60,000 bases of DNA from Liolophura sinensis (GCF_032854445.1 NC_088299.1:19215608-19275607), one strand, 5' to 3'; shown: positions 11,001 through 23,800, counted from the stretch's first letter. A program made the numbers and translations. The notes: generated by a model not told the origin, from the sequence alone.

Positions 11001-14000
11001 AATAGAGCCAACATGTTAATATTCTCGTTTCTGGGCACGGTCAGTGGTTTGTGATATAAACTGACATCTGGGTGTTCCGTATACGTGTTCTCTTGAGGTT
11101 CAGAGAACACAGAAAAAGGGGTGCACATCAATAGTAGGTGAAACATTAAATATGTCAGATTTAGTAACAAAAAATTATAAAAAAAAATGTCTCAGATGGT
11201 CAGATCGTCACCAATTTGATTGATAAAGAAAACCCTCCAATATGTCTGTATCAAGTCTACTCCACTGAGGAACCGAAATCCAAGATCAGTCATGATTTAT
11301 TCGGATATTTATTATGAATTTAAGTTGAGTATCGGGATATTTTGTGGCTTTGTCCATTCATCTTAAATCCATACGTGAGTTCATACCAGTCATATTCAGT
11401 GATAAGACGTATTCTCACGTAGGCCCCTACGGTGTGAAACGCCTGTCAAATAAATAAATAAATAAACTGTCAGTTGTAGTTTATTCGTTGATAGCCACGT
11501 GTCTTCGACCTATGTATGGTTTCAAATGGTTTCAAAGTCTGTAAATTGAACGTGGGAAAGAACGTTTGTCAGTACAACATATCAAAGGTCATTGATGTAC
11601 CATGGGCACCCCTAGTTTCCTCCAGTATAACACTGGCCACAGTCGTATTAAGGAAACATTCGTGAGTATGTCGTTAGGCAACAATCAAATAACAAAAAGA
11701 TCCAATCAAATATATCACAGGAAGTTTGAAGTACGTAAAACGTAAAGGTGATATGTACTGCAAATAAAACACAATACAGAACTGTGTCCAGAATTTCTAT
11801 TAATAGCTTTTTTCGCTACGTTTTTATAAGCAATGCATTTCATTGCCATTTCTTGGTCAGAATAAATGTAACAAAATTAGGTGGGTTTTCACTTCATATT
11901 TTTCAAAAGATCTTTTTTTTTTTTCTTATCGCCTGAAAATTCATTAAAACTTTTTAGAATGATCATAAAGTAGTTGATTAAAGATGGTTTTTCCACAGGC
12001 TATCTACTGTCCAAATATCCTCTATAAACCAGTCAAATAAATGAATAAATAAACCAAACACCTTTCTAATTTATTTACCTTACAGAAAGACGTCAACCTG
12101 GTGAAGAGACAGTTTGCACTTGTTTACCTCAGTCTACCAGGGTAAGGTGTGAATCTATATACACTGCAATAGAGTTGAATCTACACGATGAAGCATGGAA
12201 CAATTTAGGCTACAGATTTGCCTCCCTTTGTACATTTCCTTGTTCTCACGGCGGAAATACAATGTCTTCGCTTTAGATTGCTATAGAATCATTTGCCCAC
12301 TTCGAAAAATCTTCTTCCAACACTAGAATAAATCCGACATTTTCATTAATACATATGTAAATCCTTTTTGATTTTTGTCATACCCAAATAATAAAGAATG
12401 CAATAAGGCAATGTGCCCTTACATCAACATGACTTTCACTCGCGGCCGTGTAGGCCTATGGTTCTCAAACCAAAGATTGTCATGGTCTCTCCCTATGTGC
12501 GCTAGGCCATGAAATCCTTTTGTTAGAGATCTATTTTGAAAATTCTCTTATTCCACCACTATGGAAAATCCTACTATTTCATGGATGCTTTTTGTCAGTC
12601 TTTTTCCCTTTTCTGTAGATCTCTAAGGGTTTATAAAGATAACTTGTACTCGCGGCCATGATGGATCCCCAACAAAAGAATGTCATGGTTTCTACCAGGG
12701 TTTCTTTTCACAATGTGTTCGGGCCATAAAATTCTTTACTTAAAAACCCAATACCGTCTCGAATACAAGTTATCTGTACAATAATCGCTCACATTGTATC
12801 GTAACACACCTTAATTCTCTGCTGTTTCAGGAGAACTCACCTGGCTTACACGATTACCATTCTGCTCAGTTATACAGCATGTTCGCTCAGAGTTCCGATC
12901 ATCCCCGACCCCCGGACACACAGACCGACACCCAGATGCTGTCCCGGTACCTGTCCATTAAGAACAGGTGTCCCAACAATGGAACCAAAACAGTGTGGCT
13001 AATGTCAAAACATACTCTGATCAGCAAACGTTACAAATTTAGCGTTTGTTTTGTTCCGAAAATTGGCTCTACGTTTTGGAAAACTGTAATGCGTTTGCTG
13101 CAGAATGAGAACTTGAGCGAGGACAAGTTCACAACAGGGTTATTAAATTTGAACAAGGACGAAATACACCGAGTCAGACTACCATGGTTATCTCTTCTAA
13201 GGCACTCAGAGGACGGATTCTCTTTCCCCAGGTCCAGTCGAGCTGTAGTGTTTACAAGGGACCCTTACACTCGCCTGTTCTCCGCGTATATTGACAAAAT
13301 ATTTTTACCTTCCTTCTGGAAATTTATTGGTATTGCTATTGTTCAGCAATTGCGCCCGGATCCGTCACCTGAAAGTTTAGAATGCGGACATGACGTCACG
13401 TTTGAAGAGTTCTTGCGTTACGTCATCAACGTGGAAGAAACGGGGCACGTGACCGCTTCGATATGTGACGACCATTGGGCCCCGGTGACGTCATTGTGCG
13501 ACGTGTGCCGCATGAAGTATGATTACATCGGTAAACAGGAATCCTTCCTCAACGATACGAACTACATATTTCAGCAGCTGGGTTTAGATAAATTAATGTT
13601 AAGTAGCCTGCAGCCTGCGAGTTCTGTCAGGAATTCCATAAACACGACAGTTTGGTCATTTGGTTGGTTTATTCAAAACTCATCATGTGTGGCAGACGAA
13701 GAGGCTCTACATCGGGTTTGGTACAGTTTACAAACACAGGGCTACATGATGGTCGACACAGAAGCTCCTTGGTTGAGCCTCGATCTAAAAACAGCAAACA
13801 TGGCTGACATAGTTGAAGCGTTTTTGTCATCTTACGATAAAAATAAACCAACATCTGAGCAGACGAAACAACAGAGGCACCAAGTTCTGGTAGACGCCTA
13901 TTCATTGGTTCCGTTAAGCGTCAAACGTGGAATCCAGAATGCGTTTCGTTACGATTTTGACCTTTTTGACTACGACAAAGAGCCAACAGAACTGTTTAAT

Positions 14001-14009
14001 AATGGTTAG
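7993..14009 (+). CDS. Golgi carbohydrate sulfotransferase (HNK-1/CHST8-14 family), three exons
   Basis: Exons 7993-8089, 12086-12141 and 12831-14009 join in phase (1, then 0) to give 443 codons ending at TAG 14007-14009. Residues ~7-23 (VKLLGAMVTFLVATIVYL) form an uncleaved signal anchor after a short basic N-terminus, so the enzyme should be a type II Golgi membrane protein. Residues ~126-140 (VPKIGSTFWKT) match the 5'-phosphosulfate loop. VVFTRDPYTRLFSAY around residues 190-205 matches the 3'-phosphate-binding motif of PAPS-dependent enzymes. HWAP-x4-LCDVC-x4-YDYIGKQE is the family-typical later segment, and the C-terminus carries YDFDLFDY. The acceptor sugar cannot be deduced. ATG 7993 is chosen because it gives the anchor and the phase fits. 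An internal ATG at 12879 would lose the anchor. Confidence 0.88.
8152..8366 (+). mobile_element. tRNA-derived SINE copy
   Basis: The left part has an A-box-like tggcttagggt and a B-box-like gtgtttgaattt. The right part has ggtttcctccac, gaccgccgtcgtataa and gcggcgttaaa, a core that recurs at 11605-11700, 17978-18110 (minus) and 54024-54155. Confidence 0.65.
8878..9045. repeat. ~33-bp tandem repeat, five copies
   Basis: Units share gcctgaaatgtcaccttgaaatgtgtaatg with small changes. Confidence 0.88.
10440..10565. repeat. ~33-bp tandem repeat, about four copies
   Basis: Units share gccgcttgtgcttacatg and ttggggtcccaat. The array is short and somewhat degenerate. Confidence 0.85.
11385..11700 (+). 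mobile_element. Two SINE 3'-end fragments
   Basis: At 11400-11465 a tract ends gtcaaataaataaataaataaac. At 11617-11700 gtttcctccagtataacactggccacagtcgtattaagg is followed by caatcaaataa, the same core and tail as the other SINE copies. The first fragment keeps only the tail part. Confidence 0.5.
12086..12141 (+). CDS. Sulfotransferase exon 2 (stem region)
   Basis: This 56-base exon lies between TTACAG and AGG|GTAAGG. It takes the single base from exon 1 and leaves in phase 0, encoding RRQPGEETVCTCLPQSTR. It is supported only by splice signals and phase fit. A hydrophilic luminal stem is expected at this place. Confidence 0.65.
12142..12830. other. Sulfotransferase intron 2
   Basis: AT-rich sequence with no recognised exon. 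Two similar stretches, gactttcactcgcggccgtg (12430) and aacttgtactcgcggccatg (12641), each precede a similar aagatgtcatggtt-type string, hinting at an old local duplication of about 200 bp. Confidence 0.5.
12831..14009 (+). CDS. Sulfotransferase exon 3 (whole catalytic domain)
   Basis: The acceptor GCTGTTTCAG precedes 12831. The frame is open from GAG 12831 through the internal ATG 12879 to TAG 14009 (393 codons with stop). It contains both PAPS-binding motifs and the HW-x-P/LC-x2-C/YD-x-IG-x2-E block. A single-exon catalytic domain is common in this family. Confidence 0.92.
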   Translation, partial: ENSPGLHDYHSAQLYSMFAQSSDHPRPPDTQTDTQMLSRYLSIKNRCPNNGTKTVWLMSKHTLISKRYKFSVCFVPKIGSTFWKTVMRLLQNENLSEDKFTTGLLNLNKDEIHRVRLPWLSLLRHSEDGFSFPRSSRAVVFTRDPYTRLFSAYIDKIFLPSFWKFIGIAIVQQLRPDPSPESLECGHDVTFEEFLRYVINVEETGHVTASICDDHWAPVTSLCDVCRMKYDYIGKQESFLNDTNYIFQQLGLDKLMLSSLQPASSVRNSINTTVWSFGWFIQNSSCVADEEALHRVWYSLQTQGYMMVDTEAPWLSLDLKTANMADIVEAFLSSYDKNKPTSEQTKQQRHQVLVDAYSLVPLSVKRGIQNAFRYDFDLFDYDKEPTELFNNG

Positions 14010-14724
14010 ACCTAATTCATCAACCAAATGCGATGCCTAGGAGCTAATCTCATTTTTATTCCACTGGTCACTTTCGACGAGTCGATACGACACATTTTGC
14101 ACCATAATAGCGGTTTAAGGATCTATGATTTTTCTGTTCTCATTTGTACATTTGTGGTTACTTTTACCCATCCATCGCCAGATGTCGTCATAACTGTTTA
14201 TGACCTGTGTCCTATAGGTGTCGTCTGATTGTTTCTCATAAACAAGCAGAGAAAGAACTATTGTTCTGGTGGTATTTGTAGATTTGGAATCTTCGGGCCT
14301 AACTGGTATAGTCTTAAAGTGGTCATTCCTGCCTTTTGTGACGACAACAGGCAAAACTGGTGACGTAATACTCATGTATTACAAGAGAACAATGATCAGG
14401 TCAGCTTGGACCCGAATCGCCCTTGCGCGGGAAAACGTATCCCATTATAACAAACCACAAGGTTGAGTTCTGCTGGTACTACTTTTCATCTATCCGTGCA
14501 CAGTTTAGCATGGTCAGGTTGATCCCGTGGGCTTGTTATGAAACCAGCTGTCCCGCTGACTTCCGGGGTCTCCTGGCATCTGGTCACCCAACCCACTAAC
14601 TACCTTTGCAGAGAAGCCAGTCCTAAGTTCATTAAAAGTCCAAGTATATTTGTGATTTAAAAGCTTAGTTTGGGACCAGATGAGCTAAAGATGGGACAAG
14701 TCGACCAGTTGACTGAGACAAACA

Positions 14725-15130
14725 TATCAACATTTGAACTAGTCCGAATATTCTAAAACTTGCAGCAGATATTGTGATAGGCCTGACCGCATGCTACAAA
14801 GTTATAGTCAGAAGACCTTTCATTTGAAAAAAGAGGAGTTTCCAAATAACGTTCAAAGTTTGAACGGCGAAGAGATGTGGGAGACTTTGTTCGTCAAAAT
14901 ATCGTTCACAATGGACAAACAAGGGAAAATAAGACTAGACGAGGACAGGCCTATAGGTGCTCGAAAGTAGCTAAAACAAGATGATAAGGTGGGTGATTTA
15001 GCGTCAGCAACGTTGTTTGGAAACTCGTATTTTTTCACATGGAAGGTCTTCTGACTCTAACTTTGCAGATTCCATCAAAAACTATCACAATATCCGCTGC
15101 AAGTTTTAGTCAGAATAATCGTACTACATT
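14725..15130. mobile_element. MITE-like element with ~100-bp terminal inverted repeats
   Basis: The left arm at 14740-14855 contains aaaacttgcagcagatattg and agtcagaagacctttcat. The right arm at 15007-15125 is its reverse complement with few changes (atgaaaggtcttctgact-type and caatatccgctgcaagtttt). The centre of ~150 bp has no coding potential. There is no transposase, so it would be non-autonomous. Ends and target duplications were not resolved. Confidence 0.75.
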
Positions 15131-15261
15131 TGAACCCTTTGACCTTAAACTCCGTATCACATCGGCTACAAATGTTAATCAGCTCTGGATTTAGACCGTC
15201 TTTAGTCGTCTTCTGGACAATGGCCAGTGAATATTTTCCTATGTAAGAAAGGTCACTTCTC

Positions 15262-15325
15262 TTGTGTGTGCGTGTGCTTGCGTGTGCTTGCGTGTGCGTG
15301 CGTGCGTGTGCGTGCGTTTGTCTGT
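15262..15325. repeat. TG/CG-rich microsatellite
   Basis: Mixed gtgtgcgtgc dinucleotides for about 60 bases. Alternating purine-pyrimidine sequence of this kind can adopt Z-DNA. Confidence 0.85.
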
Positions 15326-17708
15326 TATAAATATTTTCCTGTTGTTTACATTCATCTGTGTCTGTCTTCAATATTGCTTCTAAACTTTTCAATATTCAAA
15401 GGAAAACATTGGTCTTTTCACTGACTACTGGGTGTGGTGTAGGTTGCCGGTGTAATATTCCACTGTTTTCTCATAAAACTCATAAGCCGTTTTGACAGTC
15501 TAGTTTACTGAATCCAATAAACTCTCCACCTACAGGCTCATTTAGTGCAGGCTTCAGCTTAACTCTCGAACGAATGAAAGCTTCTCTGGGTCTTTTGGAG
15601 TTTGTCAGTATCTGCGAAAGGGCTGTATTTTTCTGTGTGCTCTGGGCCCCTTTTATATTCTATATATAAACCGCGCCGCCATTATGTGGTTGAAATACCC
15701 TCAGACATCAATCAAACAAAAAACAAGAAATAAACGATTAATCTGAAGTATGTGGTGCTAATCCACACACATGTAGATAAACTGAGAACCCGATAGGTTT
15801 ATATATTTATCTGTTTGATAGGTGGTTTATAGCAGATGAAGCCAAACCTGACAAACACCCTCACATAAGGCCGCATTTCAGCCGGTGGCAGACGGATTCT
15901 AACGCGCCATTTAAGTGGTCATGATGGAGTAGATTAATCCCTTGTGTTTATACATTTTAGCCTCGATACAGACTGGCCATAGTTGTATTTTCTTCATTAA
16001 TTACACTCGATAGGTTATTTAAACTTGTATATTTACAAAGTAAGGAGGAAACCGGACAAGGACTGAAGGAAACAAAGGCCCAGAGGAAACCAAACCGAAC
16101 AAATCGTATGACTTTACAAACCATCTGAAGTAAAATTGCATGGAGATGGTGAGTTTTAGAAGCGTGCAGCGCTTTCATAACGACGTCCCAGTGATGTTCA
16201 TTACTTTGCTAATATAACTTCTTGTTCTGACTGACTGAGTGCAGCTCGGAACAAACGTTCTTAATGACAACTAAGGCTTTGCAGAAAAACTGACGATTTT
16301 TGTTTATGGAACCTTCCAACGCTCTTTCTGACGTAATTAGTCAGGCATAAGCATACATGTAAGCTCCTATCTGTCAAGTTTGAAGCCGTAGGATTATGAT
16401 GACAGCTTCATGGCCTACGATCCCACACGTGACGGAGCAGCTGCATTTTTCACTTCGACGATCGGCTATGTTCCAAGATGTTTTAACGTAAGTTTCAAAA
16501 TATTCACATTCTGTAACCAGTTGTTCGTTAGCCCATAATGGATACTACTGACCACCCCCTACCGGGATTTCCTGTAGATTTATCTGACTTCTTGCGTAAC
16601 CAGTAAGAATGGCATTGCCAAACTCTACTTCATGAACTCATTTATTGCTTAATAGTTTAAGATGTTAACAAGAAGACCATCCTTCTGCATGGATGCGTGT
16701 TCACCTGAGCTTTGTTGTCGATAGTTGAAGCTGCACTTTTAGGCTCACACCACAAGCGCCTACGGCTGTGTGTACCATGGTATCGCCAAGTCTGTCAGCA
16801 AGGCACTGGTCACCATCCAATGTACGTGCACATATGGTCAGACATGCGCATTTGAGTCAAAGATTTGTCTCCGAACTGAAGAGTGCTGGGGCACTGGCAG
16901 GATCATACTGCCACAAAGATAGATATCATCATAGTTTGGTGACACTTGCTGTACAAATACATTTTAAAAAATCAAAGCGCTCGTGTGACCTATGCACCGT
17001 TTTAAACGGGACACTGGGGAGCTTTCTGGTACTTAACTCGGACACTAAATCTTGTCGGACGCCAAGTACGGCCGGAGGGCGACCACCCGTGAACGATCGG
17101 TCAGACCGATAAAAACCAGCTCCCCTCGAGCAGAAATCTGACAGCAGGTGATAGGAGAGTCCGGTGTGAATGATCCCATCAGAGCCCCTGCGGTGGAAAA
17201 AAGCTTAATGTCACATTTAGAATCATTGATATTTGGGTTATAATGAGGTTTGAGATTAGTGAATATTGGACTTCAGACAGCAGGCATATCCATGGGTACT
17301 TTATATACACCCTCTTAAGGTCACATTTCCTTATGAGAGGTTATGGAAGGAAGAAAGAAGATTGCCCATGGAGAAGTGAGCGGACACAAATCCAAAGCAG
17401 AGCCGTCTGAATCCGGATTAAAGCACGAGTAGGAGGTTATAGGACATTTTATTTTTTTTACGTGATTTTGTCCAGTAGACTAGAAAAGAATTTGAAGTGT
17501 CGTATCAAGAAATAGAAGATAAAAATACCGCCCCCCCCCCCCCACACACACCAAAAACAAAACAAATAATTTAACTGTGTAAAAACTTTCATTTTGGGAT
17601 TTACATGTACTTACAATACCAGTAATCTGTAACATGAATGTCATTTATGTACTATCTCTAAGGTTCCTCATACTGGCGTGAAAATAAGATACCGATAAAT
17701 GTTTTTAC

Positions 17709-17833
17709 CGTTTGTCAGGTCGTAAAAACAGACAGTCATCCTGACCGATGGACGGTTAACGGTTGCCGCACGTGCTCCGTCCTCAGACAAACTGATGGTA
17801 ACAGCTGCTCCACCACGTCCCCCAATTTCATGT
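17709..17833 (-). CDS. NWD-like WD-repeat exon (last one identified)
   Basis: It lies between TTTTCTGCAG and AACG|GTAAAA. It takes two bases from the previous exon (phase 2) and leaves in phase 1, so at least one more exon must follow. It encodes HEIGGRGGAAVTISLSEDGA, then MTVCFYDLTNG, which fits a WD-repeat blade. Confidence 0.75.
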
Positions 17834-20800
17834 CTGCAGAAAAAAAATTGGGTGATTGTCGGTGCCAATAGCTCAGTTAATCACCGGTACCTATGATAAA
17901 ATTACTTTGCTAGTCCACTATTGACGAATGCCGGATGAGAAAGCAACGACACTAACAAACCACCATTTATAGCAACAGGTTTATTTATTTATTTTTTATT
18001 TATTTATTTATTTATTTGATTGTTTGTTTAATGGCATACTGAAGAACATTCCACTTGTACGATGGCGGTCAGTATTTCGGGCGGAGGAAACCAGATACGG
18101 GAAGGGACACCGCGTGTATAGTGACTGTCTTTATTGTTGATCTCGCCCATTAGCAAGAATAGCGTTGATGGACTACGTCAAAGCTGGATTGGTGAAGATT
18201 ACATTGTCATGTAAAGGTCAAAGCTGTTTTGGTGAAGATTACATTGTCATGTAAAGGTCAAAGCTGGATTGGTGAAGATTACATTGTCATGTAAAGGTCA
18301 AAGCTGGATTGGTGAAGATTACATTGTCATGTAAAGGTCAAAGCTGGATTGGTGTAGATTACATTGTCATGTAAAGGTCAAAGCTGGATTGGTGTAGATT
18401 ACATTGGCATGTCAAGGGATTACATTAAAGCATTATTTTGACGTTTCTATAAACGTCAAAATAATCTGAATCAAACATTTGGAAGTGATCATGAGACTTT
18501 CCAAGATCCGTGGCAACCGTATTATCATTTCATTGTATTATTGCATATGATGTACTATTGTATATGTTGTACTATTGTATATTTTCTACTGTTATTTATG
18601 TTGTACTATTGTATATGCTGTACTATTGTATATTTTCTACTGTTATTTATGTTGTACTATTGTATATGTTGTACTATTGTATATTTTCTACTGTTATTTA
18701 TGTTGTACTATTGTATATGTTGTACTATTGTATATTTTCTACTGTTATTTATGTTGTACTATTGTATATGTTGTACTATTGTATATTTTCTACTGTTATT
18801 TATGTTGTACTATTGTATATGTTGTACTATTGTATATTTTCTACTGTTATTTATGTTGTACTATTGTATATGTTGTACTATTGTATATTTTCTACTGTTA
18901 TTTATGTTGTACTATTGTATATGTTGTACTATTGTATATGTTATATTGTTGTATATGCTCTACTATTCTTTATGTTCTACTGTTGTATATGCTCTACACA
19001 TTGTTTTGTGTTCGGGGTTTAGCGGTCCCTGATGAAGAAGAAGGAGTGATGAAGAAGACTCACCTGAGCGAGCCGTCCATCAGTCCCCACACCATCAGGC
19101 TTCCGTCCTCCAGACCGATGACCACAGATTTACCTGTGGACGAAATCGCTAGACACGTCGTGTTCAATTCCGGCTTCCACTTCTTGAACACCTGACCCGG
19201 TATCAGATCATAAACCACAATGAAGTTTGGGGAGGAAGAATCCAGTTCCTGTAACACAGAGTAGCTTCACTAGGTTCATACGTCTGTGACATTAGATCTA
19301 ACAATTTATCCGACCCATTGCATGAAGCAATAAACGATTTCTCGCCATGATGTACATGTATTATAGTAAACACTATACCGTTAAAAGGAGGTGTCCATTG
19401 TATGAGAGCGAGGTCTCGCAAATACGACAAGAAATGTTCATATTCTAAGATATCGAAATTCTCTACATTGGAAGAATCCTAAGATACGATAAAGGGAATT
19501 TACGAACACCTGTGCAAACCCATGTTCAACACAGACAATTCCTTGGTCGTAGGAGAAAAATGTTGGGCGACGCGTTTTCTCACGAAGGGAGAAATGAAAA
19601 GACAGTCAATTATACAGGTGTCTTGTGGTTTTCTATGCTATTTTTATGTAAAAATAAAAAAAAATAAAAAATTTTTGGTCGTGGAAAACTAGTAAATCCA
19701 TTTTGTAAACAAAAAAGTAGATAGAGTATAAAAACAGACGATAGCTGCCACAGGCTCTGAGTATGTAATCCTAAACAATATGTTGACTGACTTTGCGACG
19801 AATGTGTGCGAATTTTATCACCTCCTAGCAGGCCTACTTCCGCTTTTGGTGTCTGGCAGTATACAGTTGAGGTTTCATTTACGGTCTTGAAATTAATTTA
19901 TGGCTGCCGCCAGGTATGAAGTTCGATACTTGTAAATAGGAATGCTTCGGCTCTTTTCCTTTGCGATGTTCCAGCTTTCATGCTTTTACCTGTTCCGGTT
20001 GAGTGCACGACAGATATGTTAGAATAAAACAGAAAGCATGGTGAGATGAGCGCAAGCAGAACCGTAACAACGATGTAGTGACTGCATGGTTTGTGAGTTC
20101 ACATAACCTTCCAAAATGGTCAATTTGACATTTCAAGTTTTTACAATGGTTTTAGGAAGAAGTATACAAATTCTTATGGATGTCCTTGCTGCAGTATCTG
20201 CAGTGACGATCTGCGTAGTTGTGTGAACAAAATCACATCAATATACCTGGAAATACTGTAAATACTGATACAAGTGTAGATCTTGAGAAATATATAATAT
20301 AATGTACACGGAAACTGGCGGAGTACTTTAAGAGAAGATACGTGTAATATTCTGTCTACAGACAGACAGACAGACGATGTGGTACCAGTGTCATCTCTCC
20401 ACCCCTAATTTAGTTGCGAGGTGGGGGTGGGGGGTATAGTAAATAAATAAGCAGAGGTAATGGTGTTACAAAACAAAGGTGTGAGTCAAGCTCTCGTTAC
20501 CATGGCAGCTGACACTGCCATCATTACCTTGGTTACACAGGCCACGTAATGTCCGTCGTCGGAGATATCGCTGATAGCTGTTACAAACTCGTGGCGGGGG
20601 ATTCTGAGGTCATGGATGAGCTTCCTCTCGGGCAGGTTCCAGACCAGAAGTGGGAAAGGTTTCTGAGTCTCGTCTCCACAGACAATCATCACGCCGTTAG
20701 CACTGACCAATAGGCTGTCCAGAAAGCGGCTTTCGCCCACCTTGAACGTGGATACCATATCCCCCGAGTCCGTGTTCGTGATGTTTACGTACATCCGGTT

Positions 20801-23800
20801 TCGGGACAGGGATACCACGTGCTTGTCGTCATGGATACCGTAGAACGGCATGGTGGCGTTTAGGACGCCTTTCAGTTTGGATTCTAGCTCCCCAGATGCC
20901 AGGTTATAGATACTAATCTCCCTGTCACATAATACAGCCGCTCTGTCTTTGTCAAATAGTCGTATATTCCGGGGACACTTTAGACCCGTCAGTTTCTTTT
21001 CCATGCTTAACTTCTTCACATTCCACAGAGCAACATCTCCCGATTTCTCTGATAAACTGATCACGTGATCAGCGTCATCAGGGATCCTCGCCACACGCGT
21101 CACGGCCGCCACGTCGCCGTTAGCATCATTTTCTAACTTAGGCCTATCCAAGTCGCCGACCTGACGCAAGATGATTTCATTGGGCAGGAGAACAGTTTCT
21201 TCTAGCTGCAGCAAGTCATCTATGAGTTTGCGCAGAAGAGGAAGTTTTGGCGGCTGCTCATCTAACAACGATTGTAACCGCTGCTGAAGCTGAGGACCTA
21301 ACTGATGGACATCGACAGTAAGCGCTTGCGCGGACAAGTCTAAAGCTTCCCGGAATCCACCGATATCACTAGATTCACTAGGCTCACACAAACCGACATC
21401 CTCAAGGACCCTTTCTACGCCTAGCCCGTGCAACTTTGCCAGAATCCATTCAGCGTTATATAGAAACTCTTTACACAGCAAGTTGCTACCTGCTGAGTGA
21501 AACACGTGATAAGGCAGCTCAGACAGTTTGCGGCTGTTTGGTATACCATTCTCAGTAAGTGGTTGAGGCATAACATATCTGTCCGCCAGACAGTCTATCA
21601 TTCCATCGTTATCAACGTAAGGTTTCTGTTTCCCGTTAGACCAGCGTCCACTGAAGTAATCCGCTATCGACGAGTGGACAGTCATCAGATGAGGTATACA
21701 ATGCTTCTCGTGCACTACATTTTTAAATACCCCTGGTCGCAAGCAGTAAAGCAGTCTTCCGTCATGCGCAAACGTATCGATGAATGACTCGAGATTTTCG
21801 CGGAGTAAAATCCAGACATTCGCAGGGAATGTTCGCACAGCTGGAGATACAGTGTAAAGAGCGTCCAAAACCACTTCGTCACAGGAGAGAATGTCTCTGA
21901 GCTCGCTTTCTGTTAGACCGTGCCGGGACCTACACAAGTAGCCGAGGAGAGGGCCAACTGTGGAGTGGGGGAATAATTTCTCTACATGTTCCAGGTACGA
22001 ACATGCTACGTCTTCCATGTTTGCGCCCATGCTATCTTCGATGTCCTCTCGGCTGCAAAACTGTATCAAGCTGCTAATTAATGTTATTTGCATAGGTAGA
22101 GTGCATTTGTGAATGTTTTCTTTGACATGCTGCAAGTGGACCGATGGAGGAGAGCTTGTTCGTGAAGAAATTGATGTTTCCAGGAAGGACAAAGCAGATT
22201 CTGGTTTCAATGGTGGAATGTCCAGGTAACAGTGTATATCGGGAAGACGGCTCTGAAAGATAAACCATCAGACAAATATGAAAAAAATAAAACCTTATGT
22301 ACTGATTTTGCATAAAAAATGCAAAAGGTGAGTGTACATATATGTTAGACTACCAACTGGCTAATCACAACAGTTAATGCCTTTTATCGTTTCCTTGCCT
22401 TGTTGTGTGGTATTGTTTTGTAGCAGAGGCTTCAAAGTTTCATTCCAGGTATTCATTTTTATTTATTTTATAAAATGGAGGCGGTGCACACTATAAACAG
22501 AGAGCGTTCGGGGCTCGAACAGTGCACACTATAGTTAGGAAGCGTGCCGGGCTCGAACAGGACTTCAATGTGACGCCAATTTGTTAACATTGATGGAAAT
22601 GGGAAAGTAATTATTGACTGTGGCGTGTTCACTTTGACCGGACTATAACTGCCTTGACCATTTACCTTCATCTGTTCATACATATGTCCAGAGTCCCGTG
22701 TGCTGACAATCAGTTTCACGTGACTGGGCAGTTCGGTGGGCAGCCAGTCCAGCGAGGCGTCTTTCCGGGGGCACTGGTCAACTCCGTCCAGGATGACCAG
22801 CAGTGGACACGATGAGGGTACGCTGGCCAACAGAGTTGTCAGGTCCGACTTTCCCTAGTTCGACAGATAATACAAAATATCATTTGCGAGACAGAGTGTG
22901 TTGTTCTTTTTTAATCTTTTGGATTAGTCACACACCGCAGCATTATACACGTATCTTCTTCGTACATAATCAAGGTAAAATGTAATATGTAAATAATTTG
23001 ATAAATTGATGGGATTGATTGGTAAGCGGGACTTTGCGGAAAGATTTTGTGTGTAGCATATTGTTGATTTGAAATTGATTCAGTGGATTATTACGGTTTG
23101 TATGATATCAGAATAAAAGTAAACGGCGCTTTTCTTCATCAATAACGACTCCCTGAATACGCCATAAAACACCTATCAAATACATAGGTAAACCAATATT
23201 CCGTGGGAAGAATGAATGTCTGTGAGCTATTTACCGGTACAAATGGTGTTCCAAGCAAAATATGGATGTGCTGCACAACGCTATGGACTGCTTGGTCTAA
23301 AGATCCCGTAGTTGAAGTCATGCCAGCCACGAAGCGAACCACCGCGCAATGCCTGTCTGGAAGAGTTGATGTGTGTAGCGCAAACTTCGCCATTAGTGTT
23401 GTCTTTCCACTCCCGGTAGCCCCTGTGAGAACTAACACGTGATTGGACGACGACTCCACATATGACTGGAGTCGGCCAATCATGCCAGGCCTTTTTTGAA
23501 AGACAGATGGGCTACAGCGTGCCTTGCAATATTCAAATACTTCACAGATTTCGTTGTAGAGCTTGGACAAGCCACCTGAAAATAAAAAACCAATGAGAAC
23601 CCAAAAGGAAGTATGCAACCCAAAAAATGAATATATTACTCTACGAGAAGTGCTGACCGTCCTAGCAGCATGAAGTTTATGTACGGTGAAGTCATATTCT
23701 CCTGTCAGTCCATTTTTTGAAGAAAATTCAATCTGTGATCCACCATAACACAGTGTGGCTATATGACAGACACTGTCTGAGATTGCATCATACATTATCT

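Larger units (their letters stand above)
8090..12085. other. Sulfotransferase intron 1 with SINE fragments and short arrays
   Basis: The intron contains a SINE copy (8152-8366), a ~33-bp array (8878-9045), a second ~33-bp array (10440-10565) and SINE-like fragments ending in AAATAAATAAATAAA near 11385-11465 and 11600-11700. No exon was recognised on the minus strand. Confidence 0.6.
14010..17708. other. Intergenic region between convergent sulfotransferase and NWD-like genes
   Basis: The region should hold the sulfotransferase 3' UTR (a possible AATAAA at 15516-15521) and the last exons of the NWD-like gene on the minus strand, none of which I could place. It also holds an inverted-repeat element (14725-15130), a TG-rich microsatellite (15262-15325) and a C14 run near 17530. 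Near 16410-16487 a short plus-strand frame ends at a GTAAGT, without recognisable family. Confidence 0.5.

Noticed and set aside
10967-11170. Minus frame with a signal-peptide-like hydrophobic start
   Set aside because: AT-rich sequence often yields hydrophobic starts. There is no downstream exon, and it lies in an intron of the opposite-strand gene.
16410-16487. Short plus frame starting MAYDPTRDGAAAFFTSTIGY and ending at GTAAGT
   Set aside because: Only 26 codons, no family resemblance, and no partner exon found. The donor match alone is not enough.
18510-19195. Plus-strand frames of 163-206 codons rich in Tyr, Cys and Leu
   Set aside because: Translations of the 51-bp array inside an NWD-like intron on the other strand.
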